From Kudoa neothunni (Eukaryota > Cnidaria): 64,000 bases of DNA. The translations under genes were made by a program, and so were the position numbers. This document shows, piece after piece, positions 48,797 through 61,467 of this stretch; the stretch's first letter is position 1, and each line of letters starts with the position of its first letter. The notes under the pieces are model-generated. The model did no database searches. It worked only from the letters and a program-made list of their open reading frames with translations, and had not been told where the DNA came from. The stretch lies in contig OZ199838.1 of NCBI GenBank assembly GCA_964304625.1, forward strand, positions 13,640,001 through 13,704,000, in the 5' to 3' direction.

Positions 48797-49204
48797 TTAA
48801 GCGCGACGTTTCATTGCCAACAGTATTTTGTTGAGTTCTTCTCTCTTTCGCTTTGCTCTTTTCATAGCTCCGAGCTAAATAAAACGTTTCAACGATACAA
48901 CAACACATCAATTGAATACTCTAGTTTTAAGGAACTTAAGACAGCGTTTATCTTTATTGATTTTCAACATTTCAATAGCTCTTTTCTCGTATGGAGCAAG
49001 ACCAGCAACCTCTTTGATTACTTCACGCACAAATTGAACACGCTTGGACGCTCTCTAAACATAACCATAGTCTTGACAATCATTAGTCACGATTATTACT
49101 CCTTTTTGAGACGTTGAAGTGACTCTCTTTGGGAGTCTCCTAACAATGTGACCTTTGTTTGGTCCAACAACAATTCCAGAAGCATTCTCTTTGGTGGCAG
49201 CCAT
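48797..49204 (-). CDS. RPL36: 60S ribosomal protein eL36
   Basis: Component of the cytosolic large ribosomal subunit. Minus-strand exons 49204-49100, 49054-48920 and 48874-48797 join to 105 residues, the usual eL36 length. The protein reads [20 protein letters not shown], then [40 protein letters not shown] and [16 protein letters not shown], the full family pattern with its basic C-terminus. Both introns are 45 bp. The N-terminal segment (first 10 residues) is more divergent than the rest, as is usual for eL36. Confidence 0.96.
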
Positions 49205-50530
49205 CGCAAAAACAGATAAACACGAGTTCTCACGAAGCCTCACGTGCAAATAGTCATATGAACAATGTGACTATCAGAGTGTAATTTGAATACCTAGCTG
49301 ATTTGAACAATTCATTATTTAACATTTTAAAATTATTTTTATGAATTAAGCGGAGTCAGAGTTGACGAATCTTAAATTGCGTTTGAAGCATGCGCGTTGA
49401 TTGTCTTGATTTTTCTATTTATCTTCATAGAGTAGTCAAATTTAAAAATAAATAATATTTATATAAAAAACAATTTTATAATTTATTAAGGTGATATATT
49501 AAATCAGATATAGTGTTAATTGTACTTTTGTTTTTCGCTGAGATAATATTTGCTATAAGCTTGAGATAAATACACTGTAATCAGTTAGTGGTGTAGCTTT
49601 TTTTGAAACAATTTTTGGTGGGACGCGACGTTAAGTTTTTTTGGTATTGATTAAAGTCGGATATACTATTTGAATATGTGTGTCTAACTGATAAAATCAT
49701 AAAGATCTATAAAATATCACCGCTCAAATTTGACTTACGATAATGTCACAAGTTGTTTCAAGTAAGTAATAATTAATAGCTACTTAGGTTAAAATTACGT
49801 GGTAACTTTAGCTTAATTTTTAGTTTTTATAATTGTTTAATGTAAGAATTGTAATGTATCAAGAAGCAATTACGAGAAATTATAATTTTAAATTAAATTA
49901 TCACAACAATTTGAGTCAATCGTAATGTTTCTACTCATTCTAATGGTTTATATTATAGTTTAACATATTATTGAAGTTGAGGTTATCTTTTAAAGAATAA
50001 CATAACGTGGAAAATTAAATCTAGTTTTCTTAAGCAATCTTATGGATAAACAAGGTTTATTTTTGTAATATGTGCATATGCCGAATTTTCGTCGATTATT
50101 GCAGTAAATTATCCAAATCTGGCTAAGATATCAGCTGATATATTGATATTCACGCCAAACCTACTACTTGTCAACAGCTATGAGGATATGATTTTGCCTG
50201 TAATAGTATTAAACGTTTAGTGTATTAAATCTGTTAATTATTCGATGCTGACTATACTCAGGTACGTTAATGATTTGCATAAAACTATGATTTTTGTGTT
50301 AAAGGAACAAGAATATGTTTCCATACAAAATAGCCAATGTCTCTTTTCTATATGGAAATATACGTAAAAAGTGACCAAAACAAATTGTTTGTTGCACATT
50401 TTATGAGTTCTATTTATCGTAATTGTGGGAATGTTGACTAATTTTATGACCATCTAATTCGATAATCTATTGGACTACCTATAAATGCAGAATTTTCTGC
50501 TAATCTTAGATCACCTAAAATTGAGGAGTC
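49205..50530. other. Divergent spacer between eL36 and the cathepsin gene
   Basis: Presumably contains the promoters of both divergently transcribed genes. A possible short exon, ATG TCA CAA GTT GTT TCA followed by GTAAGT (49743-49762), could be an unassigned start exon but does not splice in frame to the cathepsin ORF as far as I can see. No other gene was found. Confidence 0.35.
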
Positions 50531-51667
50531 ATGTCGTCAGAAGATTATGCTACAAGATATTGGCCTGCCCATAAATTAAAATACAATGTTGGCTTTGAAA
50601 GTGTGGAGGAAGAGAGACGACGTATGTGTAACTTTAAAGAGAACCATATGTTCATTGATAACTTTAATATCCACAACAACAAGTACCACTACTGTAGGCA
50701 TAATCATCTGTCTCATTGGGTAATATAAAATTCATTTTGAGAATTAGTTTTCGTTCCCTAGTTGTAGTAACCATTATAAGTAGTATTGTCTTTGATGGGG
50801 AATTAGTTTAAGTCTAGGCCGAATATTTTTGTAGATTATATATTTTTTATAGAGTCATGAAGAGTACGTTGCATGGCTAACTCTAAAATCCGGTCTACTT
50901 CAACAAGTATTACAATCTGGTTCTACTCATCCACCTACGAAACAATCAGAGCAGGTGTCCAAAGATATTAAATCAAGTCTTCCGTCTTTTGTTGACTGGA
51001 GAGCTATAGGAAAAGTTACCAACGTAAAGAATCAAGGCAGATGTGGAAGTTGTTGGTCATTCAGTGCCACTGGGGCGATCGAATCAGCTTATGCAATTAA
51101 AACTGGAGAATTGATCAATTTTAGCGAGCAACAATTAGTAGACTGTTCTACTCAAAATAATGGTTGCGACGGTGGTTTGCCGGCTGTGGCATTTCAATAT
51201 GTAGCTGAGAACGGAATAATGAGATGGAGGAATTATCCCTACACCGGACAAGTAGCTAAGTTTTAATCAAATCTACTCTTCTCATCAATTTTGTATTATA
51301 GCAAGGTACTTGTCAGTATTCTTCGAAAGATGTAGTTAAAATTTCCAACTACCAAAATGTGGCAGAGAATGAAGGGAGCTTGATGGAAGCTGTCGCCACT
51401 GTCGGACCCATTTCAATTGCTATAAATGCATCAAGTAGGTCCTTCCAATTCTATGGAGGTGGAGTTTATTACGATCCTCTTGTACCATCCTACCCACTTG
51501 ATCATGCGGTTCTCCTTGTTGGATATGGACACCATAACAATGACAATTTCTGGTACGTTAAAAACAGTTGGGGTACTTGGTGGGGGGAACAGGGCTATAT
51601 TTATATCAAGAGGAACGACAATAACTATCTGGGTGTAACCTCTTGTGCTTCATATCCTATTATTTGA
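50531..51667 (+). CDS. Cathepsin L-like papain-family cysteine protease
   Basis: Family C1A peptidase. Exons 50531-50719, 50853-51251 and 51302-51667 join to 317 residues. An I29 inhibitor-type propeptide comes first (YWPAHKLKYN..EEERRRMCNF..HLSHWSHEEYVAWL), then the mature domain from about LPSFVDWR. The active-site Cys is in NQGRCGSCWSFSATGAIE, with the oxyanion Gln just before. The His is in LDHAVLLVGYG and the Asn in KNSWGTWWGEQGY. All are intact, so it should be an active enzyme. Such proteases normally enter the secretory route, but no signal peptide is visible: the ORF starts MSSEDYATRYW and the in-frame codon two before GTC ATG is a TGA stop. Either an upstream exon was missed or the protein lacks a leader. 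The propeptide is also shorter than typical. Confidence 0.92.
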
Positions 51668-51992
51668 AAGTGACATAGCTTTCAACCAACTAACTTATTA
51701 TTTCGTCTACTGCATACTTAACTACTAGTAAACTAAAATTGTTGCTACTGTTCATCTGATCTTTTTTTCTTTTGCGTCCTGTATACAAAATTATCATATC
51801 GATGTGGATGAAACAAAAATTTCAATATTTGATCTGATTTTTATTGATTCCGAACATAAATTTAGGTAAAATTATTATAATATTTGTTACCATAAATTAG
51901 TTATTATTCGAATCATTCCACGTCAATGCAATGAATGACGAGTACTTTTATGTAAGTTCAGTAAACTAATTTTAATCTAGTGCCGTATATAC
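51668..51992. other. Cathepsin 3' flank
   Basis: Nothing recognised except the left target octamer GTATATAC (51985-51992) of the next element. Confidence 0.4.
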
Positions 51993-52700
51993 CAGTGTTT
52001 CCCAATCTTTTTTCTACCACGCTCCCCCTTTTCTTGATAAAATGTTCCGCGTCCGCATTTTCCAAAAATATTTATTTTTTTTAATTAAAATTGCTTATAA
52101 TTTTGATTCAAACTTTATATCACATTCAAATTCAAATGTGATTAATAAATACTTTTTTTTCTTATTAAAATTAAGTTAAATTCAAACAGACCATATCTAT
52201 TTGAATTTATCGATGGATCTTAAAAATTAGCATCTTTAGTTATTCATTGCGTCAAAAACAGTGTTAAGTGAAACTCGTTGTAATCTAGTTCACATTAAGC
52301 AAGACTTTCATGTTTACTGGTCTTATAAACGAAAAAATTAATCAATATTTTATTAGTATAAATCAAAAACAGGGGAGATCACGATTATAAATTAGATAAG
52401 ATTGGGATTAAAATGATTCCGAATCTATTTTGGTAAAAACCACGTGAAATGTTATTGTATATTTGTATTAATTTATCATTGGTTTTGATATTGTTTTATG
52501 ATATTAAGATCACTTAAAAATAAATGAGATCCAAAATCGAAGTATTGATTCCAATGTGCCAGATATATCCAATTATCTCACTATTATCCATGCTATATAA
52601 ATGCTCGGTAAGTTCCGCGTCCCACAAGAGACGTTTATTAAACGTTCAAAAATTTGTAAGCCCACCAAAATTTTTCCACGCCCTACGATGAGAAACATTG
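51993..52700. mobile_element. hAT MITE, CAGTGTTTCCC family, with TSD
   Basis: The left terminus CAGTGTTTCCCAATC and inverted right terminus CAATGTTTCTCATCG enclose 708 bp. Flanking octamers GTATATAC (51985-51992) and ATATATAC (52701-52708) match at 7 of 8 positions. Subterminal GCGTCC/CACGCCC blocks are related to those at 45.0 and 57.1 kb. No transposase. Confidence 0.8.
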
Positions 52701-53563
52701 ATATATACTCAAGTATTAGTCGCACTTTGAAAAGAAAGGTTTTCAGTCGATACAATTTTAACAGATAAGATGTTTTAGCTAAAGCTAAAGCCAATGCAAA
52801 AAATCAAATGTATCACATAAAACAAGAAAATATTTCTTTTAAGTTCATTTAATTCTAGTATTTCTCAAAAAATAAGTTTCAAATGATACAGGTTTTCGTC
52901 GGTTAAATCGGAACAAAAGTCGCTCTCCTCAAGTAGACATATTCTTTGCTCAGCAGTTGTGGTATCGTCGTGGATCTGGTCAACCTCTTCACTGTTACTT
53001 TCTACTTTTTCATTCTCCAAAAGTATATATCTTCACCATCATCCATTGAATTTGATATGCCGCATGTTTTGAATGATCTTTGGATAATTTCTGAACTTAT
53101 TGATTCCCAATAATTTTTCACCCAGCCAGCTACGATAAATAATACAGGTCTTTTAAAATTTTCTATTAGTCTTGTGTAAGTTTATTTCGATGAGAACATT
53201 TCTTAAAATTAGAAATGATTATTTCACGTTTATAAAATTAACTCCACATTTACTGGATGTTTTCCCCGATTGAACCTACAAATAAAAGCATATTTCACTA
53301 TTTCTAATTTGAATTTAACATCACAACAATCGCTTATTTTATTGCAATAAATTATTCGGAGATAAACATCAGTTATTATCTTTATAAAACCAACAAATAT
53401 TTTTGAAATTTAATCAATAATTTAAATAATTTAATCCTTAACGCCTAAACATCGGATTTGCGCGTAGACCATTGTATTATTTTGTTGTTTTACGTGATAT
53501 ATTTTGTGTAATTTCGCTAAAAGTTTAATTAATTTTATTATGTCCGTCGATAGATAATACTTT
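52701..53563. other. AT-rich spacer
   Basis: No gene or repeat recognised. Confidence 0.4.
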
Positions 53564-53790
53564 TTAACACTCTAACGGATTTGGGGTGTATTGCACCCCC
53601 GGCCACATCTAATGTGAGAATAAAATTTTACAATTTCTCGTAATAAATTGAAATTTAAGTTACTGTCCTATATTTATTAAAAGCACCACATATCAAAAAC
53701 TTGGCTAAAATATAAGTTCAAGTCATGTCCAATAAAAATTCCATCCTCTAACGGGCCTGGGGTGAAAAACACCCCTTGATTTTTTTTACT
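53564..53790 (+). mobile_element. Tandem piggyBac-like left ends
   Basis: TTAA at 53564-53567 precedes CACTCTAACGGATTTGGGGT with a GGGGTGTATTGCACCCC hairpin. About 170 bp on, a second copy, CCTCTAACGGGCCTGGGGTG with a GGGGTGAAAAACACCCC hairpin, lies in the same orientation. No inverted right end was found, so these are truncated or nested terminal pieces. Confidence 0.6.
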
Positions 53791-54049
53791 TATATTAACT
53801 TGAAAACTTATAAACAATTAAATGAGAAACTCCTGTAAAATTTCATCGACAAATTTCCAAGAAAATCGGCAATTGGTATCCCACCTAATCCAATTCGGCA
53901 TTCTTCGCCGATCGCTCGAAAGTTTCCGTTGGTGTAATATTGAGATTTTCCTATGAGATAGACGGAGAAACATCGATTTTGTCAGATATATCGGGGTTTA
54001 ATAACTAAAAAAGTTCACTTTTGAATTATAACGTTAAAAAATACTTTAA

Positions 54050-54413
54050 CGGAAATTTTATTTATTTTAATTTTTTTTATAAGGTAAAACCCCTGGCGCA
54101 GCTTATTAGGTTGTGGAATTCTGGGTGGTCAGACCTCTTCCATTAACGCTGTAAGCACCGCAGGACGTAACATGAAACCCCGCCCCTTATCCTATCCTTA
54201 TGCGGTAGTGTGGGACTTTAACCCACTAAAACATCCTCATATCAGAGCGACCACCACCCCATCTCACAACGAGCGTACATTGTAACCACAGCTGCCAAAT
54301 ATGGGATAGAGGCCCACCGACACGGATGCAGTAGTCTGACCACCGGCGAATTCGAACCATTACCACATGGTTCTGAGCCCGAGTGTCACATCAATGTGCT
54401 ATCTGTCCTCGGC
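54050..54413 (-). repeat. tRNA-derived SINE
   Basis: On the minus strand a polymerase III promoter-like head starts near 54413: an A-box-like TAGCACATTGAT (about 54390-54401), then a B box GGTTCGAATTC (54348-54358). A GC-rich body of about 260 bp unlike the local composition follows, and the unit ends GGGGTTTTACC followed by an A-rich tail (54082-54050). Spacing of the two boxes fits a tRNA-like head. It is too long and too poorly paired to be a functional tRNA. Confidence 0.68.
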
Positions 54414-56473
54414 TTATTTGGAAGTTGTAACTTTTTGAGCTATTTAGAGCAGTGTTTTCCTACAGAGGTGCGGGAGTCATTCAAGAATAAATTTAAAAAT
54501 TAACCTTAGTTTATTCATTCCGTAATTTTCGTTAGTCCCTTTTAAATCATGTAAGGACGTAATGCGTACAATAATATTTCCGTTTGTTTTGATATCAATC
54601 AGTTTCGATTCAACAATGGGGTTTGATAATTTATAATTTATTCTGTTTGATTCTACGAAATAGCGCAGTAAGGTAATAGTTTATATTAAGCCTGTTCAGC
54701 TTACAAAATCTATCGCTATTTTCATGTAAAATCGTAATTTTGTTATCTTTCAAAATAGCATATTTATATGCTTAAGCTGTAATTAGATTGTAAGCATTTT
54801 TATCTTCTTAGAAATAATCTATATCCATAAAAATAGAACCACGATGTAATTTTAATTTTGTCTTCTGTCTAAACATGAGATCCATCATTTAATCGTATAA
54901 TTTTTCTTATGCTACGTTTCAAGTTTACTTTAGAATTTGTACCTTGCCTCTGATATAAATCTAAGTTAAATTGTTCTTTAAAGTATAGGTAAAACATTCA
55001 TTTATATAAGTGAATGTCAATTTTAACGATGTATATTAGTTATTTTAATCAAATATACTTAGAAGGCATATTTTTTAAATCTATTGAATTTTTATTAGCC
55101 CATTGTCTCAAAATTTAAGTTAACATATGACTCAATGCAGAATAAGGAAGTCGCTAGATTTATTCAGCACAGGATAGAATATGAAATAAACTTATCGACT
55201 TCATTATATACAAATAATAAGTATTGGAATTCATTAAACCCTGAAAACGATTTTCATGTTTCATAGTCCAAAAAAAGTTCTTGCTTTTAATTACTTCTGA
55301 AAAACCAGCGAGAACAAGAGAACTGCCGAATCAAATAAATTCTAAATAACATTTGATTTTTAAATAATGTTTCGTGTTAGCTATACGAATTGGGTATTTA
55401 TATTTGGCTCATTTAATTTTCATCTTCAAGTACATAACTTTTTTATGCGACCATACTTTTATAATATAGTATTACGTTTATATTTATTTTTTAAGTCTGA
55501 TATTTTGGAATACTTATAATAACATAATTTATTCGAATTATTTATTACTTTACATAAAAATGGTATATATAAGCAGGAATGAATAATAGCTCCAATCACT
55601 GAGTGTTAAGTCATGAGGAATGAAAAGATATGGCTCATCCTTTTTCAATTATACATAGCAAATTAAGTTAACCAAAACATTTTGGTTTTAATTTTTTTTA
55701 GAAGTAAATGGGAAAATTTGAAGTTAAAATATAAACTAAAATAATAAAAATTTTAATTTGATATTTTTCATTGGTATTATTATTTTCGCATTTGAATAAA
55801 AAGTATAATTGAGTCTTGACATTCAAATGGAGGAGTGGGTGCAAAGTGAACGCGGAAATTAGGATGGAGGTACGGGTGTATAATTTGTGGGGGAATACTG
55901 ATTTAGAAGGTTAAATAAGATTCAATCAAAGGGACTAATCTTATTTTCCACCTCGTAAATTGAAAAGATAAATAAAAGTCTTTAAAATTTATTTTTTTCT
56001 AAAAACAAAATCATCTTGTCAAAGAATTATTCTGAATAACATAATGAGTATAGTTGTTTAAAATAAATAAAAATAAAAAAAATTTAATGTATACCAGTTA
56101 AAATCGGCATTTATAAGAAACATTGGAAAGGGTCATGAGAGGGCGATGAGTGCCAGGGTTGCCAGAGTTGGTACGTTTCCGCCCTAAATAAAGGTATTGA
56201 TACTTTTGGTTTGACTTCAACGTAACTTGGTACCTTTTAAGGTCAATGAGTTTCGAGATAGAATTATTTAAATGCATGCCATATAATGAGATAATGTTTT
56301 AGGAGACTCGGCGCAGAGTATCCACTCATATCCTTCAAATAGCTTAAAACGTCAAAATGAATCACAATAATTATTCGACATCAAGCATCAGATGATATTG
56401 TAACTCTGCTGCACAAGATGGCTGTCTCTTGAGCAAGTAATTCAGAAAATATTAGAAGAATAGACAGTTCTCA
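54414..56473. other. Long AT-rich spacer
   Basis: No gene or RNA recognised in about 2 kb. A hAT-like terminus CAGGGTTGCCAGAGTTGG at about 56155-56172 has no identified partner. Confidence 0.4.
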
Positions 56474-57161
56474 CAACGTTTCTCAAGGTTGGACCATAAG
56501 TAAACAGGGCTAAACCTGCAAATAAAACATTTGCACCTCTATTTAAACCCATAAATAAAATGTACTATGCATTTTTTAAATTTTTATCACCCATAGTCAA
56601 TAAATTCAAAGTTGAATTACAAGATGAGAGTTTAGAGTTCATAAACTAAGGAATTCCTCTGAAAATATTATAAAAATGTTATATATCGATTGTACATTTA
56701 ATTATTCAAATTGCGTTGCCTTTAAAAAAATGATTAAAACCAGTTATTGACTGTACTCTCGTTTTATTTCTGGAAAAATTTGACAGCGCACACGTATTGT
56801 GAACCGGAGATTTGCGATCGTTCCAGCTTGTTTATTCTCGGATTTTAAGCCACGTATGAACGAAAGCCTTGTTTAATGAAAATTGGATTCCAAGACTTTA
56901 ACTTAACACTGTTTTTGAAGGAGTGAAGAATTAAAACTGTTAATTTTTAAGGCCAGTCGCTAAATTACGTTAGGCCTGATCGAATACATTTTAATGAGAA
57001 AAGAATCATATTTTAACCATTTTCTAATTTTGATATGACATGTAGTTTTATTCAAAGTTTTAGGCAATTTAAAAAAAACTAGTATTTTTGAAAAATATGG
57101 GGCACGGAGCTGTTTTTCAAGAAAAAGTGGGGCGCGATAGAAAGAAAGTCGGGAAACATTA
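56474..57161. mobile_element. hAT MITE, CAATGTTTCCC family, copy 2
   Basis: The left end CAACGTTTCTCAAGGTTGGAC resembles that at 45019, and the right part from about 56890 aligns with 45490-45744 (TGTTTTTGA.GGA.TGAAGAA, CTGATCGAATACATTT, TTTATTCAAAGTT). The right end is GGGAAACATT. No matching target duplication survives, so it is an older copy. Confidence 0.55.
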
Positions 57162-58510
57162 TTGTAAGGGTTATTATTTAGAAGCTGGAAGTGAACACAC
57201 AAAAAGTTTTGTAATTAGATTTTATCGGTAAAAATATCATAAAACTTGTTGATTCAGTAAATAAAAATATAAAAACAAGTTTATAAGAAATAACATATAT
57301 ATATATATATCATTAAATTTTTAAATAAAACAATCAAATATTCATTGTAGTGAAAATTGGATATGAGAGGATTAAGTGATTAAAAGATTAACCTTGCGCT
57401 GCAAAGTCGTTATATCAACAACAAACCCCAAATTATACCATTTAAATCATTTTTATATCATGTATGATGAGATTAAAATAAACTAAGAATGTCAAATTAG
57501 ACATTATCGAACTCCAAATATTAATTATTACAGATTTTATTCCTCTTTAACTATCGAATAAATTCCAAATCTATTTTCTAATTTTATTCATTGTTAGGAT
57601 TTTAATCAATGTGAATATTGTATCGACAAACAGGGTTAAGTAGCAAGGTCACTTGAAATTGAACATCTCATTTTCATACTACTGCACTAATTTTGCAATA
57701 ATCTCTAAATAAAATTCCGGTCGATTCGACATGCGAAAATTATATAACATAGTGGGAGTCAGGAAATGCTATAAATGATTGTTGAATTATCAAAAAAATA
57801 TACATTTATCTGAATCAAAGAATAGCTAGCCATGTATTACTCGAAAATTCAGTGAAACTTTTAAATCAAGAAAATTAATGTTCTATTACAAACAAACAAA
57901 CAATTCATATTATATTTATAATTAATCACATACCGGTTCTTAAAATCCATATATCGTGTAACGTGACAGGAGAAAATTTAAGCTATTCAAATATTTAATA
58001 CCATGTGAAGACAAATAAAAGAAATAGTTCGGCCTAAATTTTTCACAGAGCTGGGCTGGCTCCTTGAGACATGAAGAATTATGTTAGTCTCGTGCAAAAT
58101 TGTGATCTTGGTGACCTATTAAGAAGATAACCCTTCGCATTATGACAGTTTCAAAGTTAACTTTATAATTGAGATGACTGTGGAGGATAATCTATTTTCG
58201 GAGATAAACATCATATACCAATTACAAAAGTACAATTTGCAGTATATCGGTATAAAAGGATCCCCAGTTTACAATAATATAGATTATTGATTTTACGTTT
58301 GAAGCCAAACAGAAAATAAATAACATAAAACCTAAGCTCGAAATGCGTTATCCATTTGCAATCGGATTATACGTACGAAGGTGTGCCTTAGTTGAAATAA
58401 TGTGCACGGACAAAATCGTGAACAACTCGGTCAGCGTTATTTCACAGTAAGAGAATTTGTATGTTTTTTATTATCGGGAATTGATTTCCATGACTTAACA
58501 TTATGACGAA
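57162..58510. other. AT-rich spacer upstream of CYRI
   Basis: Contains a (TA)n run near 57296 but no gene that I can support. Confidence 0.4.
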
Positions 58511-58593
58511 ATGTGGTGGTTGATGATTGAATGCCATTGTTTTTAATTGTTACCTGGGTGCGAATTGATGTCATTCATCATCAACCACCACAT
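58511..58593. repeat. Long hairpin upstream of CYRI
   Basis: The arm 58511-58533 (ATGTGGTGGTTGATGAT..GAATG) is the complement of 58572-58593 except for a one-base bulge, with a loop of about 38 bases. It lies about 85 bp before the CYRI start codon, so it could fall in the promoter or 5' untranslated region. It may equally be a tiny foldback element. Confidence 0.8.
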
Positions 58594-58678
58594 TAAATAT
58601 CTCAATCAAAAGAATTTTTTGTTTGAAAAATTTTAAAAGTTATACAATGATGTAGATAAAACACGACTGAATTGAAGA

Positions 58679-60073
58679 ATGGGTGGTCTCTTAGGATTGC
58701 TACGTAAGTCAAATGATTTTGACGAGAATTTTTCTGCGACAATTGATTTCGAAAGTAGTTCCCATTAACAACGTTACGACTAGCATCTGACTGACCAAAA
58801 AAATAATTCAGTCAGTCAGTCAGTCAATCAGATGGCAATGTATTTCAGTTATTAATGTATGTATTTACAGATGTCGAACCATCCAAAGATGAAGAAGAAA
58901 TGTATAATTTGGTGAAGAGTGAATTCTTACCTTCGACCTCCATATTAGCCTTAATAAAACATTATAATGGCGTCGATACGGCGCTTAAAAAAGTGATCCA
59001 CTCTGCTTATTTAGTGCTGTCATAATCAATCTAATGGACACCAATTTAGAAAATGAACGAGACTAACGATGAAGACGCTACCATTAAAGTGTGGGAAACA
59101 TTGGCACCGTTGATCAGAGTGCTTAAATCCACATACGATCTATCAAAACAAATGGGTAAATATTAATAGTTTTTATTTGAAGTAGGAATTAGGAATGATA
59201 TTTTAGAAACATTTTTACCAAAACTGTTGTGTTCGTTAAGTGATGGAAAAAGTTGTACGGCCAATTTCGAAAACAAACAAGCATTGGCTGAGTTATTTTC
59301 ACGAATACTTGATTTTTCTATGGAATTTGATCTCATAAAGGTGTTATTTGGGTTGCCACTCAACCACATTAATATCGTTAATTCAATTCTAAACTCTCTT
59401 TGCAATCTAGATAAATAATCCAGCTATTGTAAACGATTTTACTTTTTATAAAAGAACAATAAGCAAATCCAGCGTCACTTCTGGAGTATACAATACATTG
59501 ACCTAATTGTTTATTCGCTTGCTTGTATAATCTACATCGAATATTTAATTGCTAGGGATTCAGTCTTGTGGTTGATGGTGCGAACGGTGAATTGATTAGC
59601 AAAATTGGATTTTTAATCTCAAATTCGTACCCATTCATGAATCTCATCAGCAGATGTACAATAGAACATTTCTCTGGTGAATCCGCACCAACACTCAAAC
59701 AAGTCACCGAATCTTTAGCAACTTTGGCTCGTCTATGCAAATACATGGTTGAGACACCGTAATAATTTTAGTTTGTTTTAATTAAATCTATTATTCTTGT
59801 TGATTCGTTGGATGTAGGAGCGTTTATGGTGAATTCAAGAATCAAGAAACAAAACTGTTATGTACTCGAGTGATGGTGTCACTGATAGTTCTCTACGACA
59901 ACGTACATAAAGAGGGGATATTTATCAAAGGATCTCCCATCGATATTAGAGCCTATGTAAAATGTATCAAGGAGCAACAAGATGGCGACAGCTTGTTACA
60001 CATTATCAAACATATATCCAAACATTTCAACAATCCCAGTACGCCCAACTCTATCAAGGTTCTGTTTGATTGA
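58679..60073 (+). CDS. CYRI: CYRI/FAM49 Rac1-binding protein
   Basis: CYRI proteins bind active Rac1 and restrain the WAVE complex, limiting lamellipodial actin assembly at the membrane. Exons 58679-58703, 58871-58992, 59050-59155, 59207-59340, 59411-59485, 59556-59758 and 59818-60073 join to 306 residues (vertebrate forms are 324). The N-terminus MGGLLGLL keeps Gly2 for myristoylation, as in MGNLLKVL. Family landmarks follow: KVWETLAPLIRVLKSTYDLS, QALAELFSRILDFSMEFDLIK, INNPAIVNDFTFYKRTISK, CKYMVETP, LCTRVMVSLIVLYDNVH and KHFNNPSTPNSIK at the C-terminus. The RR pair required for Rac1 binding in CYRI-B (R160/R161) is K143/R144 here, keeping the charge. Intron 1 carries a short TCAG repeat. 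All splice joins are GT..AG and in frame. Confidence 0.94.
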
Positions 60074-61467
60074 ACCGATGTAAAATTTATTGCTACTGCT
60101 ACTGTGAACTTTCAAGCAGTTGCGTCGCAATTCGCAATTGATTTAGTTTCGTATCATTTGTTAGTTTCCTGCCCTACTTACAATTACAAAACTTTTCGTT
60201 CATTTTTCCTCCACCAGTTACTCAAATAACATATTGTTTAAATAATTTGATGATATTTTAAAGAATTTTTGGTATAATGATGTCTATTTATGTATGGATG
60301 TATTTGGTTTCTTATATCTATGACGACAGGAATTTTCACTGAGCTGGAAGTTCATGTGAACGGCGCATATGCATCATCGATTGTGTAACGTCACACGCAA
60401 AATATAATTTTTTTAGAAATATATACTATGTTAAATTGAAATTATTTGCGAGAACATCAATTATTTAATTTTTGCTACCTAACCTAACCATGATTAGAAT
60501 TTACTCTCTCGAAAATAATACAAAATTTTGTATCCACAGAAAGTTTAATTTAAATTTTTGAACAAGCAAAGTCTAATTGAATTTCTTTGAGGCTTCAAAT
60601 AAAGTTGGGTTTCGTATTAATTAGGTTTTGGCGACTAGATTGAATCATAACCTCTGATATTCTTGTAGTACATATTTATCTAATCAGAAAAGATGTTTTG
60701 ATATTTATGAACATTTGCAGTAATTTTAATGTGATTAGAACACATTCCGAATAGAATGAGTTCCATAGACTCAACATTATTTTTTTTAATATTACAGGAG
60801 TGATAAAAATATTGAACGAGCATTCATAACAAATCCAGTTGGAGCAAAAACAGAGAAGAAAAGAAATTCTAGAGGAAGAGTTGTTGAATCAAATTATGCG
60901 TACGACTGTCATCGAAAGAGAAACTTTATAATCTATCGTACGACAACCAAAAAATATTTATTCTATATTTCATTTTTTATTATATTTAACCCTCTAATGC
61001 AATGGTTCTTAACCTTTTTTCCTCGCGGACCCCTAATTTGTTTAATGGACTTATCACGGACCCCATCTTGTTTAATGCATAATCCAATCATACATTAAAT
61101 ATTTTACCCTTTCGTTCGAATTGTTCTCTCCAGTGAACAGATAAAAAAAGACTTTAAATTATTGCTAAATTATCTATTTAATATTTAAAAAGAAATAAAA
61201 TTCAAAATGTATATAATTTTAATATTAGTTTAATTTAAAAAATTCTTGATGAAAACGAAAAATTTGGGAACGAAAGGAAAAACTTGAATTATTTATCTAA
61301 TATCTCCAATTATATTAAAATATATTTTTATGTAAATTAATTATGTAAAGCTTTTGTTTTAAAATGTGTATTAAAAACTTTTAATCCCTAATACGTGAAT
61401 TATTTTTGGTATTAAAACAAAAAAATAAAAACTATGAAATACTTCTCTGTAATTTTTTTAAAAATTA
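60074..61467. other. CYRI 3' flank and a stray hAT end
   Basis: No gene. At about 60996-61030 a typical hAT left terminus, CAATGGTTCTTAACC followed by CGCGGACCCC, is visible, but its right partner was not found before the next element. It also lies next to a TTAA (60986-60989). Confidence 0.45.

Noticed and set aside
54083-54413. Functional tRNA gene
   Set aside because: The A and B boxes are present, but the sequence does not fold into a proper cloverleaf and continues into a long body with an A-rich tail, as in a SINE.
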